Assembly (NCBI RefSeq): GCF_001644195.2 | Contig: NZ_LWBL02000050.1 | Coordinates: 23,328-87,327 of the forward strand | Source of the DNA: Bacillus marinisedimentorum | Lineage (GTDB): Bacteria > Bacillota > Bacilli > Bacillales > Bacillaceae_O | Direction: 5' to 3' | Length of the DNA: 64,000 bases | Shown: piece after piece, positions 61,760 through 64,000 of the stretch | How the letters are laid out: each line of letters opens with the position of its first letter | Position numbering within the stretch: the stretch's first letter is position 1 | Position numbers and translations under genes: made by a program | The notes under the pieces: model-generated | Database searches by the model: none | Seen by the model: the letters and a program-made list of their open reading frames with translations, nothing else | What the model was told of the DNA's origin: nothing

Positions 61760-62680
61760 ATGAAGGCCTACATATTTTTAATCCTCGTCATGCTGATGTT
61801 TTCCGGAAATCTGATTGTGGGAAAAGCGATAAGCGAGCTTCCGCCTTTCATGATCGCTTTCTTCAGGGTTTTTATCGCTTTTCTCGTCATGCTGCCTGTC
61901 GGAATCGGGCAATGGCAGCGGAATCGCGCTGTTTTCAGACAGGAATGGAAGCCGTTTCTCGGTCTGGCTGTGACAGGGATCGCTCTATTTAACGCTTTGA
62001 TTTATATGGCGCTTCGTTATACGTCTTCAACAAATGTGGCGATCGTCGAGACGACGACTCCCGTTTTTACAATCGGCCTTGGTATCCTATTCTTGAAGGA
62101 GCGGCTGACGGCACTGCAAAGTTTTGGGGTTGCTCTTTCCCTGGCAGGCGCCGTATGGGTGATCAGCGGAGGGTCTTTAGAAGCGCTCGTCAATTTTTCT
62201 TTCAATCGGGGAGACATGATCATGGTGACGGCAGTGCTGGTCTGGTCGGTGTATTCTGTTCTGGTGAAGCGGCATAATCATAAGTTCCCGATGTATGGAG
62301 GGCTTGTGGGCATGCTTGGTATTGCGGTTGTGACCCTGTTTCCGTTTGCGCTTTATGAATGGATCCGGTACTCACCGCAGGTTTTCAATATGCCTGTAGC
62401 AATGGGGCTTTTATATCTCGGAATCTTTCCATCTGTCATCGCGCTTCTATTATACAATCATGCCGTCAGTGAAATCGGCCCGTCGACGGCATCGGTGTTT
62501 TTTAATCTTCTGCCGGTCTTCACCATGGCAGGTGCTGTATTGCTGCTGGATGAAACGGTGAAAAGTGCCCAGCTTATCGGCGGAGCGCTGGTCATCGGCG
62601 GGGTTTATCTGACAACAAGAAAAAAACGGTCCAAAAGCCAATATGGCGAGTCGCCCGTTTCCGCCAATGAGTCGAACTGA
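61760..62680 (+). CDS. EamA/DMT family transporter
   Basis: 306 residues from ATG 61760 after AAAGGAGGGG; the upstream extension lacks a site. Ten helices in two EamA repeats, with the signature RYTSSTNVAIVETTTPVFT and FLKERLTALQSFGVALSLAG in the first and FFNLLPVFTMAGAVLLLDE in the second. DMT exporters move amino acids, purines or other metabolites. A terminator (about 62715-62738) follows. Confidence 0.92.
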   Translation: MKAYIFLILVMLMFSGNLIVGKAISELPPFMIAFFRVFIAFLVMLPVGIGQWQRNRAVFRQEWKPFLGLAVTGIALFNALIYMALRYTSSTNVAIVETTTPVFTIGLGILFLKERLTALQSFGVALSLAGAVWVISGGSLEALVNFSFNRGDMIMVTAVLVWSVYSVLVKRHNHKFPMYGGLVGMLGIAVVTLFPFALYEWIRYSPQVFNMPVAMGLLYLGIFPSVIALLLYNHAVSEIGPSTASVFFNLLPVFTMAGAVLLLDETVKSAQLIGGALVIGGVYLTTRKKRSKSQYGESPVSANESN

Positions 62681-62713
62681 CTGACAGTTGCCGGTCGAAT
62701 GTAATGTGTAAAG

Positions 62714-62740
62714 AGCCTGGATGATTCCAGGTTTTTTCTG
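62714..62740 (+). terminator. Terminator of the EamA transporter gene
   Basis: GCCTGG-atgatt-CCAGG hairpin with TTTTTTC. Confidence 0.8.
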
Positions 62741-62810
62741 TCCCTAACCAGTTTGTTTACAGGCAAAGTTGGGCAAAATGGATGCCGACTACATCAAAGG
62801 AGGTCCATCC

Positions 62811-63293
62811 ATGAAAAAAACATTTTTACTTGCTTTCCTGTTCGTTACACTTGCTTTTGCAGCAGCGTGCACGCCACAAGCTGAAAGGAAAGGCAGCGAT
62901 AGGATCGAGTCCGGCAGCCCGGAAATGCCTGATCAAGTGACTGACGAAGAATCAGCTGAAGTTGCTTCGAGTTTGGGTGAGGGGGAGAACAGCACTAACT
63001 GGGCACAGGAAATTGATACTATCATCTCCAGTGTGAAAGAGTTGAAAGCGGCTGCGTCCGAATCACCGGAAAAAGTTAAAGAACTAGGCGAAAAGCTTCA
63101 CGAAGACTGGGAAGTGATTGAAGAAGAAGTTGAAGAAAAGTATCCGGATGACTACAAAAACATCGAAGACAGCCTCTATCCGCTGATCGGCGAGGCGAAC
63201 AAAGATCAGCCGGACATGAACAAAATAACAGGACTTTCTGATGAGGTCATTACTAAGCTGGAAGCATTCAAGAAAAAAATAGCTTCCCGCTAA
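62811..63293 (+). CDS. Lipoprotein, tandem paralogue 1
   Basis: 160 residues from ATG 62811 after AAAGGAGG. Lipobox FAAACTPQ with Cys at about residue 20. After an acidic linker, a helical domain has ASESPEKVKELGEKLHEDW, then VEEKYPDDYKNIEDSLYPLI. This block recurs in the next gene, so the two are duplicates. I know no assigned function; it is predicted to be anchored outside the membrane. Confidence 0.85.
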   Translation: MKKTFLLAFLFVTLAFAAACTPQAERKGSDRIESGSPEMPDQVTDEESAEVASSLGEGENSTNWAQEIDTIISSVKELKAAASESPEKVKELGEKLHEDWEVIEEEVEEKYPDDYKNIEDSLYPLIGEANKDQPDMNKITGLSDEVITKLEAFKKKIASR

Positions 63294-63295
63294 AA

Positions 63296-63342
63296 GCCTG
63301 AATCCTGCTGTGTGATGCAGCGGGATTCAGGCTTTTTTTTGA
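63296..63342 (+). terminator. Terminator between the tandem lipoprotein genes
   Basis: AAGCCTGAATCC ... GGATTCAGGCTT stem followed by TTTTTT, so the paralogues are separate transcription units. Confidence 0.9.
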
Positions 63343-63448
63343 ATAGACCCGTGCTTTTTTCCCGGTTGAAATTGTGACCTTAGTTATCGTTTGCCTGCCC
63401 GAAGAGCTGGGAAGTATGAAGGCGAAACCCTTTAAAGGAGGCTCATTC

Positions 63449-63970
63449 ATGAAAAAGTATCCTCTACTGATCGCGCTGCTTCTTGCTCTCGGTGTTGCCG
63501 TTGCCGGCTGTAACACTGCTGAAGAAGAAAAAGGCGGTACTGAAGACCAGGCAGCCAATGAAACTGCAGAAGAAAAAGAGGCTGAGACGGAAGAGAAGAC
63601 GGAAGAAGAACCCGCTGAAGAGAAGCAGGCTGAACAACCTTCCGGTAATGGAGAAAATGTGGAGTCAGGCAACCTGGAGGACGGCGTCCAGAACGTCCGG
63701 GCGTCAGTTGAAGAACTGGGTGCAGCTGTAACAACCTCCCCCGAACGAATCAAAGAACAGGGAGAAACGGTTGAAAAGGAATGGGACGCAATTGAAAAAC
63801 AGGTAGAGGAAAAATATCCGGATGAGTACGCAAAGATTGAAGAAGGTCTGTATCCGTTAATCGATGAGACAAAGAAGGACAGCCCTGACAGCAAGAAAAT
63901 AACAACATTGGTGGAGGAGACGTCGAAGAAGCTGAAGGAGTTTCAGGAGAAAGTCGGCGGAGCAGAGTGA
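63449..63970 (+). CDS. Lipoprotein, tandem paralogue 2
   Basis: 173 residues from ATG 63449 after AAAGGAGG. Lipobox AVAGCN with Cys at about residue 21, followed by a very Glu-rich linker (EEKEAETEEKTEEEPAEEK). The C-terminal helical domain has TTSPERIKEQGETVEKEW and VEEKYPDEYAKIEEGLYPLI, parallel to the preceding gene. The linker is longer and more acidic than in its neighbour. Function unknown. Confidence 0.87.
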   Translation: MKKYPLLIALLLALGVAVAGCNTAEEEKGGTEDQAANETAEEKEAETEEKTEEEPAEEKQAEQPSGNGENVESGNLEDGVQNVRASVEELGAAVTTSPERIKEQGETVEKEWDAIEKQVEEKYPDEYAKIEEGLYPLIDETKKDSPDSKKITTLVEETSKKLKEFQEKVGGAE

Positions 63971-63979
63971 GGTGTTTAA

Positions 63980-64000
63980 GGTGCCTGACCCCCGGTGCGT
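63980..64000. repeat. GGTGCCTG palindromic repeat, copy 6 (cut by window end)
   Basis: GGTGCCTGACCCCCGGTGCG visible, the left arm of the same palindrome, 10 bp after the lipoprotein stop; probably its terminator. Confidence 0.85.

Overview
The window is about 64 kb of chromosome from a spore-forming member of the Bacillaceae (Firmicutes). Evidence: strong AGGAGG-type ribosome sites, many GTG/TTG starts, U-run terminators, and Bacillus-type genes (kapD, a spore-coat transglutaminase tgl, a YjcZ-like sporulation peptide, a comK homologue, yuxL, pcp, dctB plus a DctS/DctR-type pair). No rRNA, tRNA, IS transposase or CRISPR array was seen. I cannot name the genus from this window.

Layout. 1-2208: RDD membrane protein (cut by the edge), small membrane-anchored protein, GNAT acetyltransferase, small protein, KapD exonuclease. 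2281-2660: three tandem ~125 bp palindromic repeats. 2661-5170: divergent sulfide-oxidation pair (rhodanese/metallo-beta-lactamase protein and sulfide:quinone reductase). 5352-9949: TetR regulator divergent from an MMPL exporter and a secreted YhgE-like partner. 10147-10594: two very small membrane proteins. 11259-12334: a two-domain glutaredoxin-like protein with an in-frame UGA exactly where the first Cys of its C-terminal CxxC should be (probable selenoprotein), preceded by a NifX-type gene with a CsoR/CstR-like palindrome upstream. 12554-15746: tgl, sporulation peptide, a TPP riboswitch that precedes an acyl-CoA-dehydrogenase-like flavoprotein, and a DUF421 protein.

16160-38159 is a 22 kb same-strand defence island: NucS-like nuclease, McrB/McrC, MazG-like pyrophosphatase, two phospholipase-D-like DEAH helicases, then a PLD-SNF2 helicase / DUF4391 / type III Mod / type III Res cassette, and finally a DUF4145 protein and a nuclease-like hypothetical. 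It encodes DNA recognition, nucleotide hydrolysis, cleavage and self-protecting methylation, as expected of stacked anti-phage restriction systems.

38160-44791: structured leader plus a ComK homologue, an S9 peptidase (YuxL), pyroglutamyl peptidase, and the glutarate pathway pair glaH-lhgO behind a long structured leader. 45177-47596: HAD phosphatase of AT-rich composition, lipoprotein, DinB protein, DUF3870. 47616-56825: dicarboxylate sensing (DctB, histidine kinase, response regulator) followed by a TAXI-type TRAP transporter (binding protein, DUF1850, fused permease), an FAH-family hydrolase and an atypical SDR, probably one uptake and catabolism unit. 57267-64000: two DHFR-like reductases, a TetR regulator with a clear operator, an NTF2-like protein, MFS and EamA transporters, and two tandem paralogous lipoproteins.

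Dispersed repeats link the intergenic regions: a ~44 bp GGTGCCTGACCCC palindrome (six copies, usually acting as a terminator), and a MITE-like element with ~29 bp terminal inverted repeats (three copies in different states of decay).

The strongest candidate for something undescribed is the putative selenocysteine-containing glutaredoxin-like protein with its NifX-type partner. Next are the TPP-riboswitch-controlled flavoprotein and the attenuator-like leader in front of the ComK homologue.
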